Assembly (NCBI GenBank): GCA_031213475.1
Contig: JARUPZ010000009.1
Location: 13,046,961-13,110,960 of the forward strand
DNA length: 64,000 nt
DNA from: Nereocystis luetkeana
Taxonomy: Eukaryota > Sar > Phaeophyceae > Laminariales > Laminariaceae
Direction: 5' to 3'
The first letter of the stretch is position 1. Every line of letters begins with the position of its first letter. This document shows, piece by piece, positions 9,950-22,184 of this stretch. The position numbers and the translations under genes are program-made. The notes below the pieces were generated by a model. That model was not told the DNA's origin. It saw only the letters and a program-made list of their open reading frames with translations, and made no database searches.

Positions 9950-10204
9950 GCGTTCTACGATAGAGGTTCACCCTAACTTTTTAGAGGCTCCTACTCGTAA
10001 CTCTAGGAGCTCCCTATCTCACCCGAAAACTCAATTCAGCAAACAAACATGAAATTGCATCCCGATAGATGTGCTTATGGCCCAAGTACCCCAAACTGCC
10101 AGGTTTCGAAACAAGATTGGCCTTCGTACGATTTTGGGTTGAGGAGCCGCGTCATTCAGAAAACAAAAAAAAAGGGGAAATGTTTTACCTCTATCGTAGA
10201 ACGC
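9950..10204. mobile_element. 255-bp MITE (family M2), perfect 17-bp inverted ends
   Basis: GCGTTCTACGATAGAGG at 9,950-9,966 is repeated exactly in inverted form at 10,188-10,204. Just inside the left end are TTCACC and a core AGGAGCTCCCTATCTCACCC. The same core and the inner part of the end (ACGRTAGRGGTKCACC) occur in the MITE at 36,735, so both belong to one diverged family. No target duplication could be fixed by eye. The element is non-coding. Confidence 0.8.
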
Positions 10205-11400
10205 GTCATTGATAAACATAAAATTCGCATACACAGGAAGTTGCCCCTGCGCGTTCAAAACCGATGTAAAGAATACGAATGACAACACTTTGCTCTGTCG
10301 ACTTCCCATATATATATTAACCACTTTTTGCCGCAAAAACGAATTACCCCGACAAACCGACGAAGTGTTACAGAGTCGTGATATACGTGTATCGAACCTG
10401 GATGACATTGTGCAGTAGTGTTGCTTGCATGTATATAACACATGATGGGACCCCGTTGGCCCAGTAACAAGATGATATACCTGGTACACTAAAACACCAT
10501 TGTTCGTATTTTTTCCAGAGGGGCAGTCCGTGCCATGCACCGGACCTGCCAATAAGACACTTTCACGCTCTCGCTGAGTTCATGCAGAGACTGACCGTTG
10601 TACCAAGCAGCCTGTTGTCCTTGCTGGTGAGCCATCGTCTAGTACGATGGTTGTTTTGCCCGGCACGCTTCATGCGGAGTATAGCACCGAGGATAACAGA
10701 ACAAACTACTACCTGAGCTACAGATGTTGTGCACCCGAGAGGCCCCCATCACTAAACTCCGTCTCCATGGGCAGGCGTTATTCTCCGGGTTCAATTCGCA
10801 TTGTCCCCTTTGATTATTACGCCGTGCCCTTCTGTGGAAACCCCTCGGATCCTTGCAACACCGTCGTAACGGAACACGGAAAAACAAAACTTCAAAACTC
10901 AGTGGTTGATCTGTCTGAAACAGATCTTGCCGGCAATATACTTTATGTCTTCTGAAATAAGCGTAAAGATTGAACAGAAGAAATCTGCGGTTTGTGCATT
11001 GAATCGTTGGCATGCGTGAAAAGAGGGGATGGACAAGAGATTTATTGGTCACCTAACCCTAGGATATATCTGGATATATAGTCCCACAAATACCAGGTAT
11101 ATTCCTCACCTGTGTAGACCTGACCAGCGACAATCTATCGCCCAAACAAACCGATCTAACCTTGCCTGGTGTCAATGCACCTCGCCTGCGTACCTGAATC
11201 TGTATTTGTCGTGTACGTCACTGTCGGAAAACCAGCGAAAGTATCTCCTGGACACTCAGATAATACATGACGGCACGTATAGCTTGGCCGTAGAAAAGAC
11301 CGATTACCCTGAATTACACGTACATGTCACATGTCAGCTATGTATGCCCGTTAAACCACACGACGACGCAGTGGGCAATCAAGCATCAGAACAGAATACT
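10205..11400 (+). other. Possible coding region of unknown function, probably decayed
   Basis: Three plus-strand open stretches (10,209-10,418; 10,647-10,955; about 11,100-11,370) have protein-like composition with scattered Cys and Asn-x-Ser/Thr sites, for example C-C-A-P-E-R-P-P near 10,730 and F-C-G-N-P-S-D-P-C near 10,835. The style resembles an extracellular Cys-containing protein. I recognise no domain, see no clear start or splice pair linking the pieces, and the minus strand is also open across part of it. GAATCGTTGGCATGC at 10,998-11,013 belongs to repeat family D. Treat it as an unproven gene or pseudogene. Confidence 0.3.
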
Positions 11401-11436
11401 ACTAAGACCACGTGTGCTACATATATACATCGTATA

Positions 11437-11498
11437 CACCTGGTACCTGGTACCTGGTATAATATACCAGGCTGGTACAATATACCAGGTACCAGGTT
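11437..11498. repeat. Cluster of TACCTGGTA/TACCAGGTA nonamers
   Basis: Nonamers at 11,444-11,452 and 11,451-11,459 point one way and at 11,483-11,491 the other, with near-copies between and beside them. The result is a 60-base imperfect palindrome able to form a hairpin. Confidence 0.85.
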
Positions 11499-11499
11499 T

Positions 11500-12234
11500 T
11501 CGAGTAGGGGAAACGACGCCTTGATACGTGAAGGAGTACGTACGCCTTTTCAGTACCTCAGAAGTACTGCAACACAAACCATACAAAAAAAAACACAGGT
11601 CAAGCCAATTGTTTTCGCCCCCTCCGGGGGGGGCGGCGTTAGGTGCATGATATTGCAGTCTGCGTGCGCTCTCGAGCCAGGCAAGACATAAAAAGAAAGC
11701 AAGAAATCATAGTAAATTGTAGGCTAGCACGCTACGCGAGGGGTGTAGAACAAAGAAAGAACAAACAAACGCTACTGCTTTAGACTAATGTGGCAATAGA
11801 AAACAACGGAGTACGCATCACAACAACCTATAACATACCAGGTATAAAACCTGAAGCATATCGCACACCCCAAAGAAGACACAGTGAAACAATCGTACGC
11901 ATATTATACTTTTACGTGCCCCCCACGAGTACAGAGTTTGTACGTATAATACCAACGAATTTCAACCTAGGGAGGGCAGGCGCATACAATACGGAGAGAA
12001 ACGATAGCAGTGTACGTGTGGCCTCTCTGATTGGTTCAGTGTTGGCCAAAATCAGTTGAGAGCTAAACATAGTTTAAAAGGCAGGTACACCTTGGCTTTT
12101 TCGAGACAAACCCAGTTAGGATGTCAGGCTTCCTAATAATAGCAGAGCTTCCGGGGGGTGTTTTGTACTTGTTTATATTACGTAACTGATTTTCGCCGAA
12201 CCGTGATTTCCTCCTAAACGTGAAATATAAGTAA
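11500..12234. other. No feature recognised
   Basis: One TACCAGGTA near 11,837. An A-rich patch near 11,695-11,775 resembles the tails of family B. No domain seen. Confidence 0.4.
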
Positions 12235-12490
12235 ACCAAAACAGATGTCGCTCCCCGCATGAGATGTGGCAGACACTTGAAAATAATTACAGCTGAAAAA
12301 CAGAGTAATACTAAAAATCAAGGGAAATAACGAGCCCGTCAAAACATAAAGCACTCTCCAGGTACCCCCGCAGCTGTTTTGTCGAACGAGTAGCATATTA
12401 TCCAGGTCTTCCCTACTATACCGGTAGTCGGGCTTGTACCTTGTCACTCTGTCTGCCGTCGCCGTCCTGCGTTCGTCACACATGTCTCAT
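12235..12490 (-). repeat. Dispersed repeat family C, copy 2
   Basis: Shares with 15,290-15,600 the sequence of blocks GATGTG-CA-ACACTTGAAA, CAGAGTAATACTAAAAATCAAGG, CACTCTCCAGGTA and GCCGTCGCCGTCCTGCGTTCG. On the minus strand an 89-residue frame crosses it. Because the copies differ in frame, I read it as a repeat and not a gene. Confidence 0.55.
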
Positions 12491-13911
12491 CCTCGGACAG
12501 GATGCGTCAGGCAATACGACAAAAAGAAAAGCAGACTCGTCGTCTACCCACGCCACAAGACTATTTTAATAGGGACATGACAAATAATAGAGAAAGAAAC
12601 GAGCAGAAATATATATATATATAATAGTACTCTTCAGTTGCGGCTGACTTGTACAATGCCCACGTTATATCATGTGGTGCCTGCGGTACATGCAACTAAC
12701 ACACAAAAAACGCGCAGAAAATGGTTCAGTTGGAGCTGAGAAAAAAATAAATTATCATTGAGGAAAAAATGTCGCAAGCATGTGTTTGTTTGCTCATCGT
12801 GAATCTGGAAATATATGTTATTTTCAAGTGTTGAACTTTATCCACACTCAGCCTACAGCAGGATATATAAACACACCCTGATGGGACAACTCGTGCAACG
12901 CGTGTTGCGTCGCTCAACCTCGCCATGAGGAGCGGGAGCAGAAGAAGAGATGGTGTTGTTCTTGTTTAGTGTTGCAGAAAGTACCAGAATAATCGTTATC
13001 CACCAGACTAAGATCAATGGACCACTCATCCCTGTTCCCCGTGACCCTGGAAAATCATCCAACTATATATGTTATGCAAGCCATTCGGGAAAGCACAACA
13101 CCCAACGCATATATATACTACTGTTGGGCATTTTTCAGCTACATGAATCACACCAATCTATCAATCAGAATACATCAGACATTTGCGCGACTGTGAACGA
13201 CTGCTACGTCTTACAGTCTCCCCATTCACGGCACACTGCTGTCATGATCGTGGTGGCAATGCCGTACTACCGTAGGTCTACAAGCATCCAACACATACAT
13301 AGGGGATGTCGCCGTGGCGCTACAAGTAGTAGTGCTCACAATTAAAACACAAAAAAAAACATAAAACCCTTGCCTCCCTGCTAAGAAATCACCAACCTCA
13401 TCCCGAATCCAAAAACTCAAATTTAGTGCAAAATTCCAAACCGTACTGTACTGGCGTAAGCTTCAACAATCTCACAACCACTGCACTGCCGTAAATACAG
13501 GCCTCTGCCCGCGATATTCAAACGGGTTGTCAGTTCAAAATCTAGTACACACACGCACAACCGCCTCCCGGCTGTGTACACATCGTCCTTCGAATTCCAA
13601 AAATCGAATAATAATTCAACCTGTCATACTCCTCCAAGTCAGTACATTCACTATAATCCGAAACATCCCACTCCTTCTATTCAGTAGAATCCCACCCGAA
13701 TGTCTCGACGGCGTATCTTACCAAAGCTGTGTCTTCATTATCAACCAACCACTAAAAAAAACATTGCATTCAAACAGTAATAAACAATGCATAGGTACGC
13801 GCACGAAATGTAGTACCATGTGTAGTCTCTTAGCTCTTTTCCCTACGTACGCGACCGTACATTATGCCGTATCATCAATATTTGCAATAACTAAACACTA
13901 AACACTGCATT
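12491..13911. other. No feature recognised
   Basis: Single-copy-looking DNA with a short (TA)n patch near 12,610. The open frames (for example 12,950-13,345 and 13,527-13,901 on the plus strand) have low-complexity Thr/Ser/His content and no motif. Confidence 0.4.
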
Positions 13912-13932
13912 GGGGGGGGGGGGGGTGGGGGG
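13912..13932. repeat. G-run pair
   Basis: A 14-base G run, one T, then six Gs. Another G run at 14,136-14,149 follows (CG)n. Both could form G-quadruplexes. Confidence 0.95.
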
Positions 13933-15289
13933 TCACGAGACAATCAAACGTAGCCCGTATTCATCCGCCAATTGTTCAGTGGCGTGCGGTGGGGAGGGGC
14001 GGGGGGGGAGGTATCCGATCATGACCCAGTCAACACACAGAAAAGTCTAACATTTTCCAATTTACGAAACAAGAAAAAAAATCCGAGCAATCAAGTCCAT
14101 TGTTGCATACCGCACACAAACGCACGCGCGCGCGCGGGGGGGGGGGGGGTATACATTCCAGTTGCGATGCCACGCGAGCAGAATCAAAACAAATTAATGG
14201 GTCTCGACTCGAAGGACGTACGTACGTACACGCGTGCATCATCTCCCCCCTCGCTACCAATCTGGGACGGATGCCTCGCCGCGACCTTCGTTCTCCTATC
14301 TGATCTCCTCCCGCAGCTCAGGACATCGTGTCCACCCAGGTGATAGGACCGTCGCTCCCGAAGGAGTGAACTAAATGTAAGCATGGGGCAGATACCGTAG
14401 GGACACGTGAGAGCACCATATACACGCTTTTCTTTGCTGTATAACAATAATAGCGAAATATATCATATGCTGACTTTCGAGCATATAATGCTACAGCAAG
14501 GTTATGTAAAATATTGCTATCATATACCTGGTACGTAGTTTATATACCGCCGTTGTCCCTCCTCCCTACTCGACACGAGCGTGCAAGCTCTTGTTAACAG
14601 TTTAGAACCACCCCCAAACCAGTAAACGAAAAACATGAAAACTATACCAAAGCTACGTTTTGTACGAAATTCCCACTGGAACAATCTAGGCGCATTTCAT
14701 CCAGAGATAGTTGGTACGTTCGTATAACACCCTGTGGTGATATTATTGTTGGTGGAATGAGCTCCACAAAAGCATAACCAAAAGGGCAAGTAAGTGGCGA
14801 AATCAGGTATACCTTGTCCGTTTGAGCCAATATCAGTGAAATACTAAAACCACAAAAAAAACGCGCGCCACGAGCGGTGTTCTGTCCATGAAAGTCCGGT
14901 TAAAACGAATGCGCCTGAAGCGTTAGTCGTGGAACATGGTCTCCAAAAAAAAACTGAATTAGGGTGCTTCAGGGTCTTGATACCAGGGGCTCCACTAGGA
15001 GCTGCAAAGAGTCACTTCCAATAGGCTTTGTTTGTTTCGCCACGGCGAGGCCGCCAAGACAAGTATTTACTATGGCGGCACCCCCCGTTGACAGCTTTGC
15101 ATCTTCTAGACCACCCTCGCGGAACCGCCTGCTCGGCACGAAATTATCCTCCCGTGCCAAACACCTGAGACCACCTTGACGCGGAGTGGTGCAGACTAAG
15201 ACCATGGTGCTGTATATATTGCTGTGAGTAAAGGAAACAACAGAGCGAAGAGGAAAATAACAAAAAATGATAAAAACACGGTGTCGTGT
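13933..15289. other. No gene; simple repeats
   Basis: Contains (CG)6 then G14 at 14,125-14,149, a TACCTGGTA near 14,526, and no recognisable frame. Confidence 0.4.
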
Positions 15290-15600
15290 CTAACCGGAGG
15301 GGATGTGCCAAACACCTGAAAAAAAAGAGCAAAAACAAACACCCCTACTTATCAACCGAGTGAGACTAAGAACTGAGGGGAATTGACAAGTACACCCAAG
15401 CACAAAACACCCTCCAGGTAGCTTCAGCGGTTTATGGTACGAGAAACATAGCCAGGTTGTTTGTACTTGTCCGCTTGGAACCTTCCTGGCCTGCCTGCCG
15501 TTTCCGTCCTGCGTTCGGCAACTAACTACTATGTGCCGCCCATCGGCGTGAGACAGTACGAAAGATGCAAAGTAGGATACGCATCCGCCCATGCCACACG
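15290..15600 (-). repeat. Dispersed repeat family C, copy 3
   Basis: The fullest copy. GATGTGCCAAACACCTGAAA, GAGTGAGACTAAGAACTGAGG, CACCCTCCAGGTAGC and GCCGTTTCCGTCCTGCGTTC align in order with 12,235-12,490 and, less well, 8,255-8,470. Confidence 0.55.
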
Positions 15601-16299
15601 ACTCCATTCATAAGGCTGATCAAACTACATAAAACAATACACAAACAAAATTGAAATCCCCGGGGGTCAAGCGCAAAAGAAAAAGACGACAAAGAAAGAC
15701 TACGTTCGAGCCCGCTGCACCAATTGGCGGCAGGAGAAGCACAGGCATGTTCTACTTCGTAGTCATCCTGTTGCCTGTCTGCCCTGTCTACCATATATAT
15801 CGTTCCTACTTTCGTCTACCGCGGCTTTCCCTCTACTCCTCCTGTTCCCTTCCCCCCCCCGTATTCCCTCAGTCGGGTTTACTTTCACTCCTCCTGCTGC
15901 CCCCCCTCCTCCCAATGCTTTGGGCAACACCCACGCCGTATGCGCGGCGCTGCCTGTTCAACTGCACCTCACTCTCGTGCCACCTCACCGTCAACCGTTC
16001 GGCTGCTTTGATGACCCCGCGGTACCACGTCCCCGTTATGTTTGCTGGGGTGGACCACAGTGTTGTATCAACTTCAAACATCAAGGGGGCAAGTGCCGTT
16101 GACCATTCAGTGGCTCGGAACCCCCTACGTTGTATCTCGGTGTGTGTTTTCACATGAATACTCCTCTATTCTAGGTGAATAGTATGAACATTGCAAGCCA
16201 AGGTTTCTTTTTCCCTCTTCTTCAACATTCTGAGTTTGTATCATTATCATTAAAATGAAAAAAATGTGATACCAACATACCTGGGTTGTCTTCGGCATA
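15601..16299. other. No feature recognised; C-rich tract
   Basis: A pyrimidine-rich stretch (about 15,830-15,920) gives Leu/Pro/Ser-rich open frames such as 15,651-16,157. No domain is visible. Confidence 0.4.
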
Positions 16300-16410
16300 A
16301 ACTGCTGATATTGTAGATCATGCCACGGGCAATCGCGATTACGGTATTTTCTAGGCATGCTTCCGCAGCCAGCGAAAACTACGGCAGTTCCGGTTCAGAA
16401 ATATCTATTA
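16300..16410 (+). repeat. CACGGCAG-type minisatellite, single unit
   Basis: GTAGATCATGCCACGGGCAA, ATTACGGTATTTTCTAGGCATGC and GAAAACTACGGCAGTTCCGG match the units at 19,020-19,165 and 19,615-19,870. Confidence 0.55.
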
Positions 16411-16489
16411 TCTTTCTTGCCATCTGACAACGTGCAGTGTTCTGAAAACAACTGAGGAGCATAATGTGAAGAACTCTCCAGAACGAAAT
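16411..16489. other. No feature recognised
   Basis: Short spacer. Confidence 0.4.
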
Positions 16490-17570
16490 GGCGGCAATAT
16501 CATACGACTAATCAAGACCGGTGTGGCGCACATGAAGACTACCACAACCAACATCCCTCCATCTCATCCACCAGAAATGGCCCACTCCCTGCCGCAGCAC
16601 TCCCTAAGAAGCATCCGCCAAACAGCCGCCGTCCATAAACATGGCTGGTGTTTAACTGCAACGCGCATGTTTCAACGCGCTGAAGGTCGTTCGGTGTTGC
16701 TGGTCTTCTCTGCCATCGATACTACCTAGGAGAGAGTTCCTGCCGTATTGCTCTCTCTGTAGCTCCTCCACCTTCTTCTCGACCCCCCCCCCCCCCACTT
16801 CGTTTTCTTCCGGTACCCCTGACCCTGCCACCTGCAAACGCAAGGGCCCCGTCCTCCTCATCAAGTAACTCCGAACAAGTATCGACCGAAAACCCGCTGT
16901 CCAAAAACATGGCTGGTTTAGACCTGCTACGCGCATGTTTCAACGCGCAGGAGGTCGTACGGTGATGAAAGTCTATTTTATAGGTAGTGCCTAGGAGAGA
17001 GCCCCTGCCGTCTCGCTCTATCTGTAGCTCATTCCACCTGCTCCAACCCCTCCCCCCACGTATTAAATCTACTGCTACGTACTGTAGCCCTCACCCTTCC
17101 ACCTGCAACCGCAAGGGCCCAGTCCTCCTCCCCAAGCACTCTCGGAGAAGCATCGACCAACAACCCGCTGTTCATAAATAAATGGCTCGTGTATATCTTC
17201 TACGAGTTTTTTTCAACGCGCAAAACGTCGTGGGCGGATGCTGGTCTACACCGCCATCCGTAGTATATATAACGGGGTCCTTGCTGTCTAGCTCTCTCTG
17301 TATCTCTACCACCTCCTCACCCCCTCCCCCCACGTACTACCACTGCCTTCCCGTACCCCTGACCCTGCAACCTCCGACCGAAAGGGCCCAATCCTCCTTC
17401 CGAAGCATTCCCGAAGAAGCATCTACCAACAACTCGCTATCCATACAAATGGCTGGTTTATGACTGCTGCGTGCATGTTTCAGCTCGATTAGGATCGTGC
17501 GATGCTCCTAGTCAACACTGCAATCCGGCGTGGTTAGCAGAGAGTCACTGCCGTCTCGCTTTCTATTTAT
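16490..17570 (+). repeat. ~270-bp tandem repeat, about 4 units
   Basis: The landmark AAACATGGCTGGTTTA recurs near 16,637, 16,908, 17,174 and 17,446, a period of 266-272 bases. Each unit holds CGCATGTTTCAACGCGC, GTCGT-CGGTG, CCTAGGAGAGAG-CCTGCCGTCTCGCTCT, a C-run and AAGCA-TCC-AGAAGCATC. Open frames in this stretch (Ser/Pro-rich) are products of the repeat. Confidence 0.85.
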
Positions 17571-18329
17571 CCTTACCTGCATCTCGATTCCTCCGCCCCT
17601 CGACAGCGCTACTTCGCTAAAAGGCACGATACCCCCCGTTTCTGCTTTGATTGCCCGTATTGTTATCCATGCCGTCATCACATGAAGCAATAATAGAAGG
17701 TGCATGATTCCTGCGAAATACTTGGTACTAGTGTACTTGTCGGTGCTACGTACTGCAGCGGTGATCGAAGGAATAAACAAAATCCGAAATATCCCAAGCA
17801 CAGACCGCAGCATATAAACAGTGGTCAAAAGGAAGTGCATTGAAAGATGTCGGGCGCAGAAAACATTAAGGGACGATCGTCTGCCCTAGCACTCAACACA
17901 CCCTTTGCCTTGGGCGTCGTGCCAACTCTGGTTGCCGTTCCAACTGAAGCAGTCAGTGTTGCAGAGCAGCACCCGTCGAAAATCCCAAACCAAGGGCCGA
18001 TTAAGAGATACCTGGTACCTACAGTGTAGTACGTACTTGTATACTGTTTTCCGCCTTTTGCCTCCTCTTTGTAATTTCATTGTTCGCCTGCCGCCTCGTT
18101 TACCGTAGTACTACAATGACAGCCGTGGTAGTCGTTCTGCCCAGGGGGGAATGTGTGATGACGACCAGCACAGCCGAGTAAAGTGGTATCTAGACAGCTA
18201 CAACGAAGGAGGATGAGGCGCAATGCACAAGCAAAAGGCTCTACCTGTCGAATATGATGTTCTGGGTGAACCAACCGACCTCTCGCTGACACTACTGCCA
18301 ATGAACCGAAGGGTGAACCTACGTCCGCG
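17571..18329. other. No feature recognised
   Basis: One TACCTGGTA near 18,009. No domain in the open frames on either strand. Confidence 0.4.
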
Positions 18330-18743
18330 GTGGGCAAATATAAAACTTCAACATCCCTCGTCGTACCTTTGTCTAATTTCCACGAACAAAACCACCGACT
18401 AGCACTCCCACCCGTTCCCCCTCTCTCTTCTCTGCCAACCCACTCGGACCATCCAGTATTCCTTCGCTCCTTCCTCGCTTCACACGGCAGAGCCGCTCCG
18501 CTCCCACTCGCTGAAGCCACCCCCGCGTCGAACACCCACCTGTCGCACGTCCGCGTCGCTCCTGGCAGTGAGGTTCCTCTGGCTTTTGGTGCACGCGTAC
18601 ACCCGCTCTTCTCTCCGTCCCCCGTTTGTATTCTGGTCCCCTCAAGACTCGCGGCCTGGTGCAGAAATGCACGATCGAGGGCTCCCGTCAGGACCGCGAG
18701 CCTGACCGTGCACCGGGTGTTTCGACCGTTTGTGCTTTTTTGA
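18330..18743 (+). other. Unidentified 137-residue open frame, GC-rich
   Basis: A plus-strand frame rich in Pro, Ser, Ala and Arg in a locally GC-rich patch. It has no signal peptide, transmembrane segment or known motif, and the minus strand is also open over 18,077-18,535. High GC alone can keep such frames open, so this is not called as a gene. Confidence 0.15.
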
Positions 18744-18796
18744 GCTTTCCTCCGCGCCTCGCGCCGCCCCCGCCACTCTTTTTACTGAATCAGTGC

Positions 18797-18820
18797 ACGT
18801 ACGTACGTACGTACGTACGT
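18797..18820. repeat. (ACGT)6 microsatellite
   Basis: A perfect self-complementary tetranucleotide run. Confidence 0.95.
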
Positions 18821-19019
18821 GTCAATGCCCCATTCCCCCTACTTCATTGTTTTCTTGTACATTCTCGACCGGCGCCCCAGCCTGAGCTCCCAATTGGGAC
18901 ACGTGCCTTGAAGACACGCGCCCCCGCCACCCGCTGCTGAATGATGCTGCTGCTGTTGTTGTTGCTGTTGTACATACCATTCCCCAGGTTTTATGTGTGC
19001 TTATGCCCAATGGTTCCGT

Positions 19020-19165
19020 TTGAAATCACGGCATTTCGACGGCACGCTTCCGCAGCGAGTGAAACCCACGGCAGTCGCGGTAGAGAAATCCGATATCACG
19101 ACATTTCCACGACCCGCTTCCGCGGTGAACGTAAAGCATGGCATTCTAGGTGCAGAAAAAAAAAT
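19020..19165 (+). repeat. CACGGCAG-type minisatellite, two units
   Basis: Two units of GAAATCACGGCATTTCGACGG, CACGCTTCCGCAG and CACGGCAGTCGCGGTA, about 72 bases long. Confidence 0.7.
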
Positions 19166-19614
19166 ACTCGGCATTTGAACCCATTGGCTGCTCCTGAGAC
19201 AGGACCGACTGCTCCGGAAACGGGGCCACCTTCTCCTGCTGTAGAACCTTCAGCTACGGATCCTGAACCCGGAGGCGATACACCGGCGTCTGTACACTCC
19301 TGGGGTGTCACTACTAAGAATTCCTTCCGTATCATCTCCTCGGCGATGTGGGGTGTACGCACGTCATGGGGTTTTGTTTGATGGGGTGGCGTCCCGCTCC
19401 AGGCAGCGAAAAAGGAAACGCATATATATCCCGGTGCCTCGTACGAAGACTATGGGTTAAATCGTACGCATTGTACTGAAATCATGCAATAATTATATTT
19501 GAAGGATATGATTGAAACCAAATAAATGTGGACACGTACACAGACGATATACGCAGATGGGGATTACATCCCCCCTCTGAGTGTCGGCCGGGCTGAAATC
19601 TAAAGCTCCGACTC
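19166..19614. other. No feature recognised
   Basis: Includes a Pro/Glu/Ala-coding-looking stretch near 19,190-19,280 made of CTCC(T/G)GA repeats. No domain. Confidence 0.35.
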
Positions 19615-19870
19615 GGAATAAAATGTTGATACGGTAGATCATGGCACGGTTACTCGTGACCACAGCATTTGCATGGCATCTTTACGCGGTACCACGGCAG
19701 TCGCGGTACAGCAAACAGAAATCACGGCATTTGCACGGCAAGCTTTCGCAGTCAGTAAAAAAAATCCACGGCAGTCACGGTACAGTAAGCAGACGTCAGG
19801 TCATTTGGACGGCACGCATCCACGGGAAGCGATAAAAACGGTAGTTCCCGCAATCACGGCATTTACCGCC
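19615..19870 (+). repeat. CACGGCAG-type minisatellite, about three units
   Basis: Same unit as 19,020-19,165, preceded by GTAGATCATGGCACGG as at 16,315. The three loci form one dispersed family. Confidence 0.7.
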
Positions 19871-20249
19871 AACCATGGTTGAAAGGAAAAAAAATCGAGG
19901 ACTGCCCTGGAAAATACCAGGCTTCCACAAAAAAACAGGTGAAGGACGGTAGGGGGTATAAAATTACCAGGTACGTACCAGTAGAAGCAGGGAAGGGTAG
20001 CACTGGTTGGTTAGAGAAAAAATATGGTACTCGACGAATTGTGGCGCAGGTTTCCTCACCCTGAGTGAAGGTTGCCCTGCACGACATTGTCAGAGAGGAA
20101 ATTTAACAATATAGAATGCTTACATTATGCATGATTGTGTGACATGGTCACACGGTATATACAACCAAACGCAGACCTCGCCCCAATACAACGTAGCTGT
20201 GTCTGTCCGTATCATCGACATAAATAGGTGTTGAGCACTCCCAGGGTTA
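19871..20249. other. No feature recognised; one TACCAGGTA
   Basis: The nonamer is near 19,964. Nothing else seen. Confidence 0.4.
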
Positions 20250-20650
20250 AACCCGAATTCGTACCAGGATCCCGGGTATTGTGACAAAGGCATATCAACA
20301 GTCGTATTTCGGGTATCGTGCAAACGCCTCACAGAACTTACAGAGGTTCTACATGCGGGTATGAATGGCGTCCGTAACTCAAATAAGTTCCTGGTACGGG
20401 TATAGCAGTCATACATAACTCACAGAAGTTCCGGGTATTGTGGCACGGGCTTACAGAACTCGCAGAAGTTAAGTTCTGGGCAGGAATAAGAATGATATAC
20501 GCTAGGTATTGTGGCTCGAGCGCACATACTTAGAGAAAATCCGGGTGAGGATATGAGTGTCGTGCAGAACCTACAGAAGTGCCGGGCACAGGCGTTAGTG
20601 TCGTAAATATCTCACATAAGTTCTCTGTAGGGTAATACCCAGCAGGAAAA
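20250..20650 (+). repeat. Degenerate ~65-bp minisatellite
   Basis: GGGTATTGTGGCACGGGC and ACAGAACTCGCAGAAGTTCC recur about six times with much variation in length and sequence. Confidence 0.6.
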
Positions 20651-21838
20651 TGCCCCGGGTATGTTCTGTACGTACCCTACAGAACACAACCTTCCTATAT
20701 TTCAAGAGGGGGAATCCACAAATGCTTCGCAATTAGTGTACAAGTATTTGAATTTAATTGGTTAGAAATAGATCCTCACTAGCTCATGGGCTTCTGTACT
20801 ACTACGGTCGTCGTTCTCGTTGTCCCGAAACTCGTTATTGAAAGGTGGACCAGAAAACGCTCGGGCTGGCGAAAAACACGTCCAAACGTTTGATAGACAA
20901 TGTGTTTGCCAATCAATGTGAGTCAGTAGGTTCCTGACTGTGGAGAGTTGTTTTCACTTACGAAAATATGTAAAAACAATTCTCCAATTTTTGTCTCATT
21001 GCAGCCCGGGGTGTGCCCGCTACTGACGTCGGTGTATGAGACTGACGTCGGTGCGAGCTTAAGGTCGTTTGTCGCGGACAAATCGCTTAGTTATCCGATT
21101 AGACTTCGTTCGGCACTTCTCCCAACCCGACATCGCGTTGCTGAAGTGCATCTAAGCATTCGCGTGGTACAGGCGCACATGAAACGTGTTCAGCCGTCTC
21201 GTAGTGTGGCTGCGTTAGTTCAACATATTGTTCCGATTTTACGCTCTAAGCGCTCAACCAGCAATCGGAAATCATTTGGGGTGTAACGGTTGGTCATACT
21301 ATGGAGTTTAGTCTGTACCAGACGTAAGTTGAACACAATTTCACTCTTAAAAACTTCCAGAACCACGACCTCCCGGTTGTCCCCCTCTCCGAACATTGCG
21401 TCGGCCGTATAGTCGTGATGTCTTGATGTCGACGCTATGAATAACCCCCAATCCGACACCGCAATGCGCCTAAGAGGGTCGCACGTCGGCCCACACTGCT
21501 GAGCGAGATTTTAGCACCATCCTTGTATCAGCAACGGCCGGTTACAATTGATGTACAGCGAAACACTACACCGAAGAGTGGCTGCTTGGCAGAATGTATT
21601 TTGTACAGTTCGCATGTCGGTGAAAACAAGCCCCCGCCTGAAAGCAGCATGTTTAGAGTATTGGTCACGTTTTGAGACAACGTCCTTGTGACCTTCATGT
21701 TTCCGCGGAGAGTGATTCTTCGCGGAGAAACCTTCGTCAAATTGACTCTTATAAACTCACGATGGAATAAAGTTCCAACTGGATCATTCGACAAACTGCC
21801 GCTACCCCTCTGTCACCCTTGATCTCGATTCAATCAAT
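20651..21838. other. Open frames of unknown function upstream of the fucosyltransferase
   Basis: A plus-strand stretch from 20,999 to 21,286 follows a good acceptor (TTGTCTCATTGCAG) and ends in a Lys/Arg-rich tail. It could be a last exon of an unidentified gene. Two minus-strand frames at 21,220-21,459 and 21,528-21,794 also have protein-like composition. None shows a motif I know. The area lacks the simple repeats found elsewhere, which fits genic or decayed genic DNA. Confidence 0.3.
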
Positions 21839-22184
21839 GTGTTCGCACACTGTACGTACGTGTATGCGCAGAGGGGGGCGCTACTTACACGAGTTGGCTT
21901 GACTGCCGGCCAGGCAACAAATACGCACAGTATGTACGGTTCCGGACTAATACTGCAGAGGCCTCACCTATGTGCACTCGCTCTTCTCCAAGGGTTGACA
22001 TGTGGTGTGACAGTCGGGCGAAGCCAAACAGTAGAGACAATCCGGGTAGTCCAAGATGTGAGTGTCAAGACGGACGTTTTCTCCCCGAGATGGTTGAAGC
22101 AGTACACCAAGGCAGCACCCGAGTGTACGCTGGGTAGGGGGAGCTACACATGGCGAGAGTGCGGCCTCGGCAGCAATATCAACA
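21839..22184 (+). CDS. Candidate upstream exon of the FUT8-like gene
   Basis: An open frame ends at a consensus donor (AACA|GTGAGT, intron from 22,185). One base of a codon is left over, and the next exon at 22,849 supplies exactly two bases (AC) before its frame continues, so the phases agree. The sequence itself (about 115 residues, with C-T-L-G-R-G and W-R-E-C-G-L) has no motif I can place in the variable N-terminal half of FUT8 proteins. The true exon start is not known; 21,839 is only the first ATG in the frame. The membrane anchor expected for a Golgi type II protein was not found here. Confidence 0.35.
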
